Below, in pieces: positions 33,934 to 46,515 of a stretch of 64,000 nt of DNA (its first letter is position 1; each line of letters opens with the position of its first letter). The stretch comes from Beta vulgaris subsp. vulgaris (lineage: Eukaryota > Streptophyta > Magnoliopsida > Caryophyllales > Amaranthaceae). The DNA is taken from the NCBI RefSeq assembly GCF_026745355.1, contig NC_079202.1, forward strand, positions 29,621,718 through 29,685,717, in the 5' to 3' direction. The translations under genes and the position numbers were made by a program. The notes under the pieces were generated by a model that worked only from the letters and a program-made list of their open reading frames with translations, ran no database searches and was not told where the DNA came from.

Positions 33934-34289
33934 GTGGCAGGTAGGCCTGGCAAACATTGACCCAACCCGACCTGAAATTAGCAGGTTCGGGTTGTGTTTT
34001 TCAACCTGATTAGTTAAAGGGGTGGACATAACCCGACCTGAAAGATAAATGGGTCAATTTGAGGTCGTAATTTCTGAACTGAAAATGACTCGCCTGACCT
34101 GATTTCTAAATGGACAAATCGGGTCGGGTCAACCCGTATAACCCAACCCGAATAATTATGGTTTTAAAAAAGTAACTCGCTGGTTTGCCCAGCCAAAAAG
34201 ATGAAAAGATTGCCCAGCCCAAAAACAAATTCTTAAGTTTAACCTAAGTCTCCTAACTTTAGAATTCTCATGCAGTCATTCCAGTCACC

Positions 34290-34391
<102 letters not shown>

Positions 34392-35002
34392 TCAGTCTCT
34401 CTTCTTCGCTGCTTGTGCTCACTCGCAAATCTTCGTTGCTCAGTGCTCACTCCGAAATCTTATACGTTGCTCTTCATCAAGACATTAACAATATATATTT
34501 TCTTCAATTCGTATCTTTTGTTTTTGTATTTTCTTATTTGTTTTCTTTTTCTTCATTCTTCTTCAGAATATTTGTTGCTCTTCTTCAACATCAGGTGCTT
34601 TTGTCAAATTTTTTTCTTCTTATTTTGTCGTTTATTTTCTTATTTTCTCATTTATTTTCTTTCATTTTTTTCTACTATGTTTCGTATTCTTTCATTTCTT
34701 CTTTTTTATTTTATCACTTATTTTCTTTGCTCTTTCTTTTGTTCTTTTTCCTGCTATTTTTCTATGTGATTTTCGTATTTTATCATTTCTTTTCTTTGCT
34801 CTGTTCTTTTTTTCCTGATTTTTTTTTTGTTTTCCTATGTGTTTAATGTTTTTTGTTTTATATATTTTTTGTTTTTAATTTATGCCTTATTATGTATATT
34901 TTGTCGAAATATAATTTCCATTTTTGTTTATGAATTATTTTCTGTATATTTTTTCTATTTTTCTGTTTCCTGTCCTTTCTTCTAGTTTTTTTTATTTAGA
35001 TT

Positions 35003-35131
35003 ATGGGTTTTTCAGTTAATATGGGTGATGAAAACTTCAAGAAGCAAATTGAGCTCTCAGTAGAGGCAGAGGAGGAGATGTTTGTCGACCTTGAAAGTAC
35101 TCGTCAATCAACCTCAACAACGTTTGTTTGA
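35003..35131 (+). pseudogene. Short frame, probable N-terminus of a deleted hAT transposase
   Basis: MGFSVNMGDENFKKQIELSV followed by EAEEEMFVDLESTRQ and a Ser/Thr stretch, then TGA. Acidic, Ser/Thr-rich openings before a BED zinc finger are typical of Ac-like transposases, but the BED and hATC parts are absent. It follows a T-rich, intron-like region. Confidence 0.4.
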
Positions 35132-35615
35132 GTTATGGTTGTCTAATAGATTAAGGATACATAAATCTTATTTTATTTTATTAAACTCATTGCTGATTTG
35201 GGTTGTAATATTCTATGACCACTAGTCCTTCATACTATGTTTGTGATATTGCCAAACTTGGTTAGGTAAAAGGATAAAACTTTGTTGAAATTTCAAGGCG
35301 ACGCAAGGCATGCAACTTATGTCTTAAACTATGCATATTGTTTTGAAGAAAAAATATCAGGTTATATGGGTCGGGTCAACCCAAAAAGCCAGGTTAAATA
35401 GGTTCAGGTTGACCTATATCTAACCAGTTAAAAAAATTTGGGTTAAACTGATCAGGTTAGGTTGACCCAATAATTTTTAAATTAGGTTAGGGTTAATGAT
35501 ATTGACCCGAAAATAAAAACAAATCAGGTTCAGGTTAGGGGGCATTCAACCCGATTTTACTTACCCGAACACGAACCCGACCCAACCCACCCTGATTTCC
35601 ATGTCTGGTGGGAGG

Positions 35616-37567
35616 GAGCAATAAATACTTCTCCGGAAGATGATTGCTTAATGGATATAATTCAAATTTATCTTATTTCTCTCACTTGAAAAGCATAATA
35701 ATAAGAAGTGTATTGCATTGTAAGTCTGGTATTGTAAATTATTCTTACACTTCTTTAAAATCGATCTTGGTTATGTTTTAATGATTTTTGTTAGAAGAGA
35801 CAAAGTCCAAAATTTATATTTTCTTTTATGTCTCTCTTGAACACTTGACTAACTTATCATCATATATACATCCTATGTTCCATAATAAGTGAAACATAAG
35901 AACTTGGGCACAAGACTTAATAAACATCACTTTCAAAATCCAAAAAGTCATAAATACCCTTTATATTATTAAAAAGAGGAGAGAGAAAAGCAAACCACAC
36001 AAGTTTATGATGGGTACTCTTGTCATTTTGTCGCTTTCTTTTTTCCATTTATGGTATGTTTCACTTCTTTTGAAGTATTCTAAAATTGTAAGTGCTTCAC
36101 TTATTATAGTCCGAAGGAAGTATAATTTTTGTTTGCTTGTTGCAATAGCGATGACCTATTAGCCTATATTATTTCAAAAGCTTAAACTAGAAAATGTTTA
36201 AAAAAATTAGAATAGAATTACTACTAATGATTGACAAGTAAGGAAATTTTTACAGTGATTTCCCATTGATAATTGGCTAAAATATTGATTTTTGTGTTGC
36301 TTCGTGTACCTTTTCAAAAGCAGTAACTTGAGTGTAATATAGGACTCGTGATGGTCTTAAATGGTGTCCTAATGTCATGATCCTAAGTTACCGAACTAAT
36401 AAGCTATATGATCTTAAGTTGTCGAAATATTAATTCTTTCGCCTCCGACAAGCTTGATCATTAGCCTGATGTTATTTTAATTTTCTCCTTTTGAGTTTGA
36501 CATTTGTGCCGTATTATTTCTTCGTTTCATAGCTCACCTCATACTTTCCCTATTATAATCTTCTTTTTTCTTTACCCATTGTCGTAGTTAAACAAGTGTT
36601 TTTAATCTTGATTTATGATAATCTTTGGAGTAAAGACATCTTGATAAGATGGTAAAAGAAGAAGGCACATCAGCTAAAGGGAGATCTGAAAAGGTTGAAA
36701 GAAACATTAATACGTGAAATAATGAAAGCACTACTACACACTGTGCACGACAAAGTGCCAAGAAATGCGTCAAAAAGAATATGAGGTCCAAATTAACTAA
36801 TTTCGCCTTTGGTCTCTTATTGATTGACTCTAGTAAAATTATATGATATGGGTCTCCTTTAAAAAAAAAAGAAAAGAAAAGAAAAGAGTAAGACACTTGT
36901 TTTGGATAATTTATAGAGTTCGATTCAAGAGAAGAAAATTATAAAGTTCTTAATGATCATTTTGGGAACCTAACGAGAAGATGAGTTATGTGAAAGGGAA
37001 ATAATGTTTAGTGACACATAATCACATACAGTGCCACCATGAAGAAAGTTCTAAAATATTTACAGAAGTGAAATTCTAAAAAGTAATGTTTGAGCAGATG
37101 TTGAGCTAATTGCCCCACTAATTATTCAAGCTCCCATTACCTATATTTATCTTACTATCCTAGCTTATCGGCCATGATCCTTCATGATTATTTCTTAATT
37201 CATAAATTCAGATTATGAGTTGGATTATTTTTTGTATCATGACAGTAGGATTGTGAATTGGATTACGACTTAGCACTAACATCCTTAGTATTTATTGCTT
37301 GAGCTACTAATATTACATGACTATGATGACTCTTGTTATGCTCTGGTTTTTTTTTTATGGTGCCCGTGAGATACTAAAATTATTTGATTCTAACTTGTTG
37401 TTTATTAGTGTTATTACCTTCTTGGTCTTTTCCTTGATTTTTCTAGTGTTTTGTTGGTATTGACAATTTGCACTTGCTTAAAAAATATGTTTCCATATGT
37501 TAAAGTCAAGTGTGTAGTTTTTTATCACATAATATGTAACGAAAATATGCGTATTTTGAGGGGGAAA
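35616..37567 (+). other. Decayed interior of Sire-D
   Basis: No recognisable pol or env-like coding; A/T-rich. A GAGGGGGAAA purine run at 37555-37567 looks like an upstream polypurine tract, now abutted by a Helitron. Confidence 0.5.
35869..36120. mobile_element. Stowaway-type MITE (252 bp)
   Basis: Flanked by TA on both sides. Inverted ends share CC..AATAAGTGAA (CATCCTATGTTCCATAATAA; inverted right end CTTCCTTCGGACTATAATAA). Size and TA target are those of Tc1/mariner-derived MITEs. Confidence 0.75.
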
Positions 37568-37829
37568 CTAGTTATTAGGCCCGGGCTATGCCCCAAGTAA
37601 GAAAATTTTCATTTATTAATATTGTACTTTGATATGATAACACTAAATACAACTTGGTCTAGTGGTTAAAACTTTAGTACACGAACTTGAGGTCACGGGA
37701 TCAAAACCTATACTATGCAATTTCTAATTTTTTTTATTGTACATTCATTACATGAACTAAACTCCTTAGGGAGAACGCCACGTGGCACCGTTCCTGAGTT
37801 ATGCACGCCTTTAAATATATTAGTATAGA
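37568..37829 (-). mobile_element. Short non-autonomous Helitron (262 bp)
   Basis: On the minus strand it starts TCTATACTAATATATT after an A and ends CTAG before a T, as Helitrons do. A GC-rich potential hairpin (GGGGCATAGCCCGGGCC) lies about 10 bases before the CTAG. It sits between the two purine tracts of Sire-D. Confidence 0.78.
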
Positions 37830-37862
37830 TTAGTTAGTTTTTCATCATCAAAAACTGGAAAT

Positions 37863-39022
37863 TGTTGTGACCTTATAGTTTTTTATGATGACAAAGATAA
37901 ACTATTTTGCTTCATATGTTATTGTATATTTATTTATGATACCGTGTTTGCTTTTGAAAAGTCGAATGATCAAGTTTGAAGCTTGAAAATTTAATAGTCG
38001 CTAGATTTTTCAATATAACAAACTATGTAATAGTAATTATTAAGTTGGTTAAATATTAGTGTGTGTGCTATGAGTAAAATATTATTAAAAATATGATTAT
38101 TAAAATTATTTATGACTACTAGAGTTAGTGGTATAAATAATTATAATGAACATGTTTTATAATAATAAATTTTACATAAAAGAAAAATATTTTGAAAAAT
38201 GCTTTGAATGAACAGTTTTTGATACAAAGGATTTTGGCAAAAACTTGATTTATAAAATCTGATTTTTGGTTGGAAAAAGATTAGGATGAATCTTTATCTT
38301 TAAAAGATCAAAATTCCATTTTTCTTATAGAAAAGGCAATTTTCGATTTTTGAAAATAAAGGTCTTTTATCGTTTAATTTTAGGAACAAAAATTATTCAA
38401 GAAGATTACCATATCTCTTAGAGTAATCTTTGTTTAGAATATATTCTATATAACGGATAACAATCAGGTTGAAAAAACACGGTTTTCAGAGTTTTAGATA
38501 GGAGCTTGACAGGAAACCGAAAATCAGTGGTACATAGCATAATATATTACACATATTGCCAAGCAAATTACTTAGGAAAAATCGTATCCTCTACCTGCTT
38601 AATTAAGAAGCGTTGTTTTGAGGAGAATAAATCTGTAATCATATTCATAATTATATAGAGTATTGGGTTGTGTACATTAGTTTGTATTTTATTCAGCTTA
38701 GCAACACATATAGTTCAGAGTTGGTGATCACTACTAGAGTGGGTAGTAGGGACTTGTACCTTGAGTGAAGTATTAGGGTAATTCGCTATAAATTGATTCG
38801 TAGATCTCGTAGTGGAGATTAACCACATTAAACTCTTTTGTGTCCCCGTTGCTATTTATTATCTGCTTATACAGTGTATGTCAACTCATTCTCGAAATCT
38901 CAATTTGAGTTGAAACACAATGCATGTTACAGTGCCATAACTTCAATAATTAGATTTTTTACACAATTTATTTTAATCAAATCGATCCCATATATTTGTA
39001 ATTATTATCTTGTGAACTAACA
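37863..39022 (+). repeat. 3' LTR of Sire-D (1160 bp)
   Basis: Starts TGTTGTGACC after a degraded CATCATCAAAAACTGGAAAT tract and ends ACTAACA. Its last 865 bases match the 5' LTR. Confidence 0.82.
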
Positions 39023-39037
39023 TTGACATATGAGGTA

Positions 39038-39260
39038 CTCCCTTTGTCCCAAAAATGTTACTACATTTGCTTTTTCGTAGTTTACGAGATGTAACTTCAA
39101 ACACCAATCATGAGCTACATATGTAGATAGGGTTACTAAAAACAGTCAAAACGTAGTAAACTTTTTTTAAAAATTAGTAAAAACAGTTAAAAACAGTCAA
39201 AGTTAATAAGTAAATAGTGCCAATAGTAAAAATATAGGAACTTTTTTTAAAAAGAGGGAG
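39038..39260. mobile_element. MITE-like element (about 223 bp)
   Basis: CTCCCTTTGTCCC at the left and, inverted, CTCCCTCTTTTT at the right, with TA before the left end. This is the common Stowaway/mariner MITE end. The right TA is degenerate (TG). Confidence 0.6.
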
Positions 39261-39519
39261 TGAGTTTTGGAAGAGGATAGGGCTCTTCTGTTGAATCTAT
39301 ATATCTATATAAAGCTGAGTACATTTACCCTACATGTGAAGCTATTGTTCAATTCGCCAAATTTCATCACTACACTTATCCTTTTTTCAGTGCCACGTGT
39401 AGTATGCATATGAACATTTGCCGAGATTTCGCTTCCACAATCAAACTATGCGTGTGCTAATTGCGTCATTTATGGAAATCCATAAATATTGCTTTGAATT
39501 GGATGATTTGCAATATATA

Positions 39520-40055
39520 TCTCTATTATATAAGCCAAGGGAGGAGATGTGGTGTCCTTTTTTGAAGTGACTAAAATACCCTTTAATAATTTAAAATAAT
39601 ATTTTTCTTTTTATAAAAAATTGAAAAACGAGAATCAATAAAATTTGCCATATGAATGGAATATGCAATACCATTAATAACTTGACAAACTAGATTGACA
39701 AAATCAATTCACGAAATCAATTAGAATCTTCAACCAAAAATAGTTAGCAACATATCATGATAAAATAATATTTTATATTTACAAAGTTCAAATAATATAG
39801 TTTATTAACATCTACAATTGTTAAAAAACTATACTAAAGTCCTTGAAAATAAAATTATTAATCATCAACCAAATTTTACAGTGACGGTATTGAACAGTTA
39901 AAAATCATTTACCTTTAATATAAAAGATAATAACATCTACAAAAGAAACTTAATAATTTATATCACTATCACAATAATTTAGATAAAAAAACATGTCCAT
40001 TTGTATATAACTACATAAGATCGTCGACGCACGCATCGCGTGCATATGCAGCTAG
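39520..40055 (+). mobile_element. Helitron-1 (536 bp, non-autonomous)
   Basis: Starts TCTCTATTATATAAG after an A; ends with hairpin GCACGC-ATC-GCGTGC (40029-40043), a 12-base spacer region, CTAG and a following T. No Rep/helicase coding. 40056-40611, to the next Helitron, shows nothing recognisable. Confidence 0.85.
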
Positions 40056-40611
40056 TAGATATAAAATGAATCAATTACAATCATATAAATTTGGTAAGTT
40101 TTACATTATTGCTTTAATTACGCCAGTCAAATTAAATTAATTGTTTAGATTCAAAATTCGAAATTCATAGGAATTTCAGACCATAATTAGCAATGATTTT
40201 TGTTATCGAAATATAGTAAAGAATATTCGTGAGATTTGATTTGTCTATGTAATATAGATACTGAGAATATTCAAACCATAACTAAAATTTCAAACTAAAT
40301 TCAAAAGATCAATACAAATTAGCATGCCAACATTAAATCATTTGCTCCTAGATCGAAACAAAATCACCATTACGAAACCAAACTCAAAAGGGTACAAAAG
40401 GAAGTTACAAGATTGAGAGGACTGAAGGGAGAGAAAGTGAAAAATATTAAGGTTCATCAAATAAGTCAAAACAAAATAAAGGAGATAGAGTGGATACTTT
40501 GAACTGAGAGGGCAGACCAAGTTAAGGCAGAGGAAGGACGGCGAAGAGGAGGTCATAATGGACGAGAGAGAGAGATTATGGTGATGGGTGTTGCGTTAGT
40601 GACAATGCTTA

Positions 40612-42350
40612 TCTCTATTATATAAGGGAAGGGGGGAGCCATGGTGTCTTATTTTGAAATGCCTATTTTGCCCCCTTTCCCTTTCTAAATTACAAAAGGA
40701 TTGTCAAAATCAAAATCGACACTCAAAGAAAACTACCAAAAATTTATTTACAACACTCACTCACAAATCACTTAAAAGAAGAAACTTTACAAATCACTCA
40801 TACAATTGAGAAAATCACGTTATAAAAATCACGCAAATCACTCAAATAATCGGGAAACTTTATTAAAACATAAAATTAACATACAAACTAAAACTAATAA
40901 CCTAGAATGTTAATACATACAAAAACATTTACAAAAATTTACTTATAAATCACTATTCTCAAGAACCATTCACAATGAATGGTGGGTCATGATAAAAATA
41001 GAGGTGTATTTGTAATGAAATCGGAATTTAGAAGTTAGACAAGGAAAAAAATTACTTACTTTTTTATAGTGTTTAGAATTTAGAAGTTAGTACTGTACTT
41101 AATTCAAAAATCAACTAATAAATTATAATATTATAAATCATAAATAAATTCAAGAGTTTTTTGTCAGAAACAACCTTTTATAAGTGTCATTTTGTCAGAA
41201 ACAACCTTATAAAATTTTTTTTGTCAAAAACAACCTTTAAACTCAATTTTTTTGTAAAATCAGACCTGGTGCCTATTTTCCGGCATTGACCGAGATTTTC
41301 CGGCCTTGACTTTATTTTTACCCCCCTTCCTCTCTTTTATTTTACTTGGTATTAACTTTCCCTCCAATTTCATGCTTATAATCCACCCTTATATAACTAT
41401 TTCTTCTCTCTCTTCCTCATTAATCCCAAATTCGAAAATTCCCCAACCAAAATTCCTAAATCTGGTGTGTTCTATTTTAGGGTTCTTCAATTGGTAAGTT
41501 TATGATTTTTCATCTCAATTAATTTCTTCTTGTTCATAACATTTAGGGTTATCTTTTGAATTGAATTAGGGCTTATCTTATTAATTGAATTAGGACATTC
41601 CTTTGAACTTAATCTGTTATTTTCATCACACAAAAAAGGAAAAACACAATCACCAAAATTAGCAAAAAGAAGAGAAAAATGTACAGTTAAGAGAGAGATA
41701 ATTACTGAAGAAAAAGAGAAGTAATTTACTGAAGAGAGAGAAATTACAGCATGGGAAGTTTAATGGCTCTTACTTGCTATTGCACAGAAGCATTCAATCA
41801 CAGTAGCTAAGGTCTTCAATGCCTCTACAGTTCCAAAGAGAGGAGAGAGAAAAATAGGGTGTGGGTTTTGAAATAGGGTGGGTTTTAAGAATGAAATTGG
41901 AGGGAAAATTAATACCAACGTAAAATAAAAGAGAGGGAGGGGGGGGGGTAAAAAAAAAGTCAAGGCCGGAAAATCCCAGTCAATGCCGGAAAATAGCCAC
42001 CAGGTCTGATCTTACAAAAAAATTAAGTTTAAAGGTTGTTTTTGACAAAAAAAATTTTATAAGGTTGTTTTTGACAAAATGACACTTATAAAAGGTTGTT
42101 TCTGACAAAAAACTCTAAATTCAATAAAATTTCTATTTTGTTCATAGAATTTAACTTTGAAAAGTAAAAAATAAAAGACAAAAATAATGGTGAGAGACTT
42201 AAGTGACAGAAACTAAATCAATCAAATTTTGCAACTAAAAACAATTATACTTCATATGTCTAATGTTCAAAATTTAACTCTTATGCCGAAGAAAATCAAG
42301 TTTCTGTTTCGAAAAAAATTCAAGCACGCATCGCGTGCAAAAAATTCTAG
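40612..42350 (+). mobile_element. Helitron-2 (1739 bp including a MULE insertion)
   Basis: Starts TCTCTATTATATAAG after an A, ends with hairpin GCACGC-ATC-GCGTGC (42324-42338), CTAG and a following T, with the same ends as Helitron-1. Without the MULE it is about 770 bp. Non-autonomous; parts match Helitron-3. Confidence 0.88.
41154..42115. mobile_element. Mutator-like inverted-repeat element (962 bp) in Helitron-2
   Basis: 9-bp duplications TAAATTCAA (41145-41153, 42116-42124), as for Mutator-like elements. Long inverted arms of roughly 200 bp or more begin GAGTTTTTTGTCAGAAACAA at each end. Helitron-3 preserves the unoccupied site at 29490-29498. No transposase. Confidence 0.92.
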
Positions 42351-43026
42351 TAAATTATAATCAAGAAATGGAGATAACTGAAACGGAGACCAGACAAGAA
42401 GATGAGGAAATAGATAGGTTTGGTTTGGTAACCTTGGTTTACCGTAATTTTGTAGTACTTTAATCAAGAAATGAAACTAATATAATTACCTTACGCTAAC
42501 AGCGTTAGGAGCTACCAAATGAAAATTTACAATGTTTCTTCTAAAACGCTAAATAAAATTTACAATGTTTCTTCTAAAACGCTAAGAAAAGGAAGTCATT
42601 GTTTGGCATGTCAGCAATACTTTCTAAATAAAATTCAAGGATTTCCTCCAAGCTAAGATAGATATTAGGGAAAGAGTAATAAACTTTGTTTGTTGGGTTA
42701 GACAACCATTATTGTTAATTAGTGTCCACCAGCCTCCAAGATGAAATTAGGATTCGTATTGTATATGATAAACTTCGTCATGTTATACAATTTCTGATTT
42801 AATTATTAGCTCTATTACATGTTTCTTTATGTTTGCTTTATTTATTTTTTTAATAATATAGATTGATCAGTCGTGCATTATAGATAATTACATCATACAA
42901 AAAATAAAAATCTATAATAAGATAGTTTAATAAGAGAGAGGGGTTGAGCTGGACTGCCACAAGCAAGGAGTGAAAGTACAAGCCTCTTCATAGAATTTTT
43001 TTGTTTAAAAAAAGTTTTCTTTTTGT
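42351..43026. other. Intergenic sequence with one short direct duplication
   Basis: AAAATTTACAATGTTTCTTC and flanking bases occur twice in tandem (about 42521-42583). Nothing else recognised. Confidence 0.6.
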
Positions 43027-43029
43027 TAA

Positions 43030-43216
43030 TCAAGTAATTAATTATATTTATTAGAACAAACAGTTACATCCTACAACTAACTAAGAGGAAGCGAATCAAG
43101 GTTCACTTCCTCTTAGTTGGTTTTAGGTTGTAACTGTTTGCTCTAATTAACATAATTTGGTTCGCTTTCTTTTCGTTGATTTTAGGTTGTAATTGTTTGC
43201 TCTAATTAATATAATT
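43030..43216. repeat. Near-perfect hairpin with a third, tandem arm
   Basis: The left arm (about 43035-43092, AACAAACAGTTACATCCTAC, AACTAAGAGGAAGCGAA) is mirrored by 43096-43150 (TTCACTTCCTCTTAGTTGG, TAGGTTGTAACTGTTTG) with a loop of only a few bases. A second copy of the right arm follows at about 43158-43216. Confidence 0.85.
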
Positions 43217-43251
43217 ACTTGCTTGGCAAAAAAAAAAGTTGATTTGTCACA

Positions 43252-44432
43252 TGTTTGTTAGTCTTGGACGAACACTTAAATAACTACAAGAGGGGGGGGG
43301 GGGAATTGTAGTTGGGGAGATTTTCAAACTTTTTGCGGAAATAAAAGAATGATTGAATAAGAAATAAGTAATTGCATGAGCAAGAAAGAACTAGGAACAC
43401 GAGATTTTTACAAGGAAAACTTCCTAGGCCCAATAGGAAGAAAAACCTTGACCACGAGGAATTTTGACTCAATTCTCTTTAATAACTTTAGGCCAAAAGA
43501 CTCTCTTTTGTACAACCTAAACTCTGACCTACTCTGTTCCACTAGGAACTAGTTCCCAGTCAGCTTGTTCCCCCTGAACAATTGACTTTATCTCTTGACT
43601 TCACTCGAAGTCTTTTCTCTTTCTCTTTTTTCTTTCTCCTTCTCTTTCTCTTTTTCTCTCAAAATGATTACAGATTTAGATTCACTCAACCCAATCTATA
43701 ATAAACTAAGTGCTAAGAAGAAGAAAACCGAATGTACTTTCACTAAAAATATTACATAGAAAATTCTGAAAGCATACATAAAAAAGATCGTTACAAACAA
43801 CTATTTGCAGAGACCTATCTTCTCGAGTTCTTCTCCACGATCTTCTCCATGATCTTCTCCATGATCACACGTAGCTTAATTCAGCCACTTCTCCCATTAA
43901 TATGTCCATTTATATGACCGTTGGTAGTTGGTTAGTTATGCTCCACAATCTCAGCCACTAACACGCGCAACTCCACGTTCCCACGCCTTGTTAATAGGTT
44001 GGTTGTTGTGGTTCCTAAATTGTAGGAACTACCTCTACGCATCTATTTTGGGCGCTTGTTTAGGTTAGATTTTGGCGGCTCCTTGTTTATACAAAAATCA
44101 AAAGGCTGCACACAAACTAACTAAACAGAATATTATGTAATCATAACATATCATAGTTTTTACCTCCATAATATCAACAATTTTGTCACAAATAAAGTTT
44201 AACACCTTAATCTTGATGAATCTCCCAATCAATTCTTCATAAGTTATTTAACATATTATTTGTGAAGTCTAAAATAAATAAAGTAATTAAAACTAAAACA
44301 ATAAATCTACACTATAAACTAAGGTAAAACACACAATAATAAATATACCAAAATAAACTAGAAACATACGAATAAAAAGAAACTAAAATCAAGTAAAGTT
44401 TAATTATTTGTCATTATCAAAATAATGAAACA
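43252..44432 (-). repeat. 3' LTR of Sire-B (about 1180 bp)
   Basis: Inverted ends TGTTT/AAACA; C-run near the 3' end (43286-43304 as a G-run); minus-strand start TGTTTCATTATTTTG beside the purine tract. Shares the GAGATTTTTACAAGGAAAAC block with the Sire-A LTR. Confidence 0.8.
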
Positions 44433-44437
44433 ATAAT

Positions 44438-44460
44438 ATTCCCCCTTTTTTATTATGACA
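44438..44460 (-). promoter_or_regulatory. Polypurine tract of Sire-B
   Basis: Minus strand GTCATAATAAAAAAGGGGGA, a few bases from the LTR. A second copy (GATAATGAGAAAGGGGGAAG, minus strand) lies at 44670-44690. Confidence 0.75.
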
Positions 44461-44994
44461 AATAATTAAATTTTTTTTTTATATTTTTATGTTTTTTTTT
44501 AAAAAAAAATCTAGAGACTAAGACTATAACTCACAAAAAAAATACACAAACTAAGCTTAAGTAAACTCTACTGAGACTGGGAACAGGATCAGACTTGACT
44601 GGGAACAAGGATGAGAAAAACATGCATATGGACTAAGCTAATTTTTTTTTTATTAGACACTATATCTCTTCCCCCTTTCTCATTATCAAAACCAAGGAAT
44701 GTACCTGCAGCACTAGACTGTCAATAGTCTAGGCATCAAGCAAGTTGCTCAAACATAAATCTCATAATATTAGCCATCCAAATACACAAACAAAATAAGC
44801 ATGCAGAAAGCAACATTATAGACAGCAGATATTACGCAATATGCAGAGTAAAGCAGAAGAAAGTGAAGAAATTATAGAGAAATTAAAAGTACTTCATATG
44901 TCTCAGAAGGACACAAGAAAAGAAATCCAAAAGAGATTGTTTAATAATTACAGCCACAAAAAAGATTGTTCAATTGTTCCAAAGTCAAGAGAAT

Positions 44995-46515
44995 TTAGGG
45001 TTTGGAGCATTTAAAGAGAGAGGAGACGACAAAATCAATCTTGGAGAGCACACCATCCACCTTGTTCCTGATCCCCGTATCAGCATTCTTGATGGCAATC
45101 AGTTGTTGTTGTTGCTGAGAGTCCAGAACAGAGATAGTGGCTTCAATGGCATTGATCCTAGTGTGCAGAAGTGTAAAGGAATCCTGAATTTCCCGGAGTA
45201 ACTTATTGAGCCTAGTAGTAGACAACAACGGAAAATCCACAGCAGTAGAAGGAACTGGATCAGAGTCTATTCCTAGTTTTTGCACCAATATACCTCTATG
45301 GCCTCTGTCAAATCCTCAGTAGCATCAGCTCGTTTGGCATATCTAACATGTAAAGACAATCAAATCAAATATCTGACTAATGGGATTTGTTCAAATGACA
45401 AGTAAAAAGCACCAATAAACACTGTTTCACCTTGATCCTGCTCCTTCAGAGACTTGGACCCAGCCAACCTTTGACTCTTCCTCACAGTCCCACTTGGAAC
45501 CCCCTCTTCATCTATCTTTCTCTTACTACCCACCTCAACCTTTACTGGCGTTTCTTCCCTCTCAAAGTCTATCTTCCCATTTATCAACCTTAAACTAAGC
45601 CTGGTTAGAGTTTCCTTTGTAAGATAATTTTCTGGCTCAAGAGAAAAAGAGGGACTGGCAGACAGTTTAACTTTACATTGTTTGAAAACAAAGGAGAGAA
45701 GATTTCCATAACCCACTTTAGTGTTATGGGTAATGCAGTGAGAGAGATGTGAAATAAACAAAGACGGAAGGTTGATTTTGATGTTAGCAAGGCAGTACAT
45801 AATGGAAAGATCCATTAGATTTGCCTGGGTTCTTTTTTAGGAACGGGGTAGAATGAAACGCCAAACAAACTGGAACAACAATTTATGAAATGGAGACAAT
45901 TCTTTTTGATCCAAAGATAATGCATTAGAATTGTCGTTAAAGAAAGCAAGAATTTTAGCATTTGAAACTCCATTTATGTTCAGCTTTGCCCTACCCTTAA
46001 TATAATCCTTGTAACCCTCAATTGGGACATCAAACCATTCCCCCCAGTTTCTTCTCAGTTATAGTGACCACAGAGCCATTAATTACAGACACACAAACAC
46101 CCTCAGTTATATTAAACCCCGAACAAAACTCTTTCATTTCCTTTTCATAAAGACCCTCATCCAAACTGACAATTTTCAACCATTTATGAAATTTTAAGAT
46201 GCTCAATAATTCAGTCCACTTTGTCTTTTGGCACCATACAACATCGATAAAGAAATCCACAAGAAATTGTGAGGATTTTGTTTTCTTACTTCGCTTTGTT
46301 GGTACTGAAATCTCCTTTTCTTGTTCGCTTTCAACCTCATTTTCACCAGCTTCATTTTTTGGAGAGAGAGAAACTGGAGCAGAGGATTCCGATTTTGACC
46401 CAGTAGAATCTGCTTCATTCTTGGATGATTCTTGAGCACTGATTTCATCAAGGGATGGTGTTTTCTCTCTGGGAAAATTTTCGTGATCACCGGTATTTTG
46501 GGTTTTGGAAGACAT
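44995..46515 (-). pseudogene. Env-like (extra 3') reading frame of Sire-B, frameshifted
   Basis: Starts at 46515 with MSSKTQNTGDHENFPREKT, a Ser/Glu-rich acidic segment and a basic KRSKKTKSS patch. The middle (45815-45360) has CLANIKINLPSLFISHL, matching the Sire-A counterpart, and a KRK...VRKSQRLAGSKS basic region. The last part (45288-44995) has a possible coiled coil around SQQQQQLIAIKN. There are two frame changes. No convincing signal peptide or membrane anchor is visible, unlike a true envelope. The order and position match Sire-A and Sire-C. Confidence 0.75.

Noticed and set aside
34413..34846. Hydrophobic Phe/Leu-rich frames that look like membrane proteins
   Set aside because: They are translation of a T-rich intron-like region after the (CT)n tract; two overlapping frames look alike, as low complexity predicts.
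43284..43472. Minus-strand small frame in the Sire-B LTR
   Set aside because: Lies wholly in LTR sequence beside a G-run; no conservation seen with the other LTRs at protein level.
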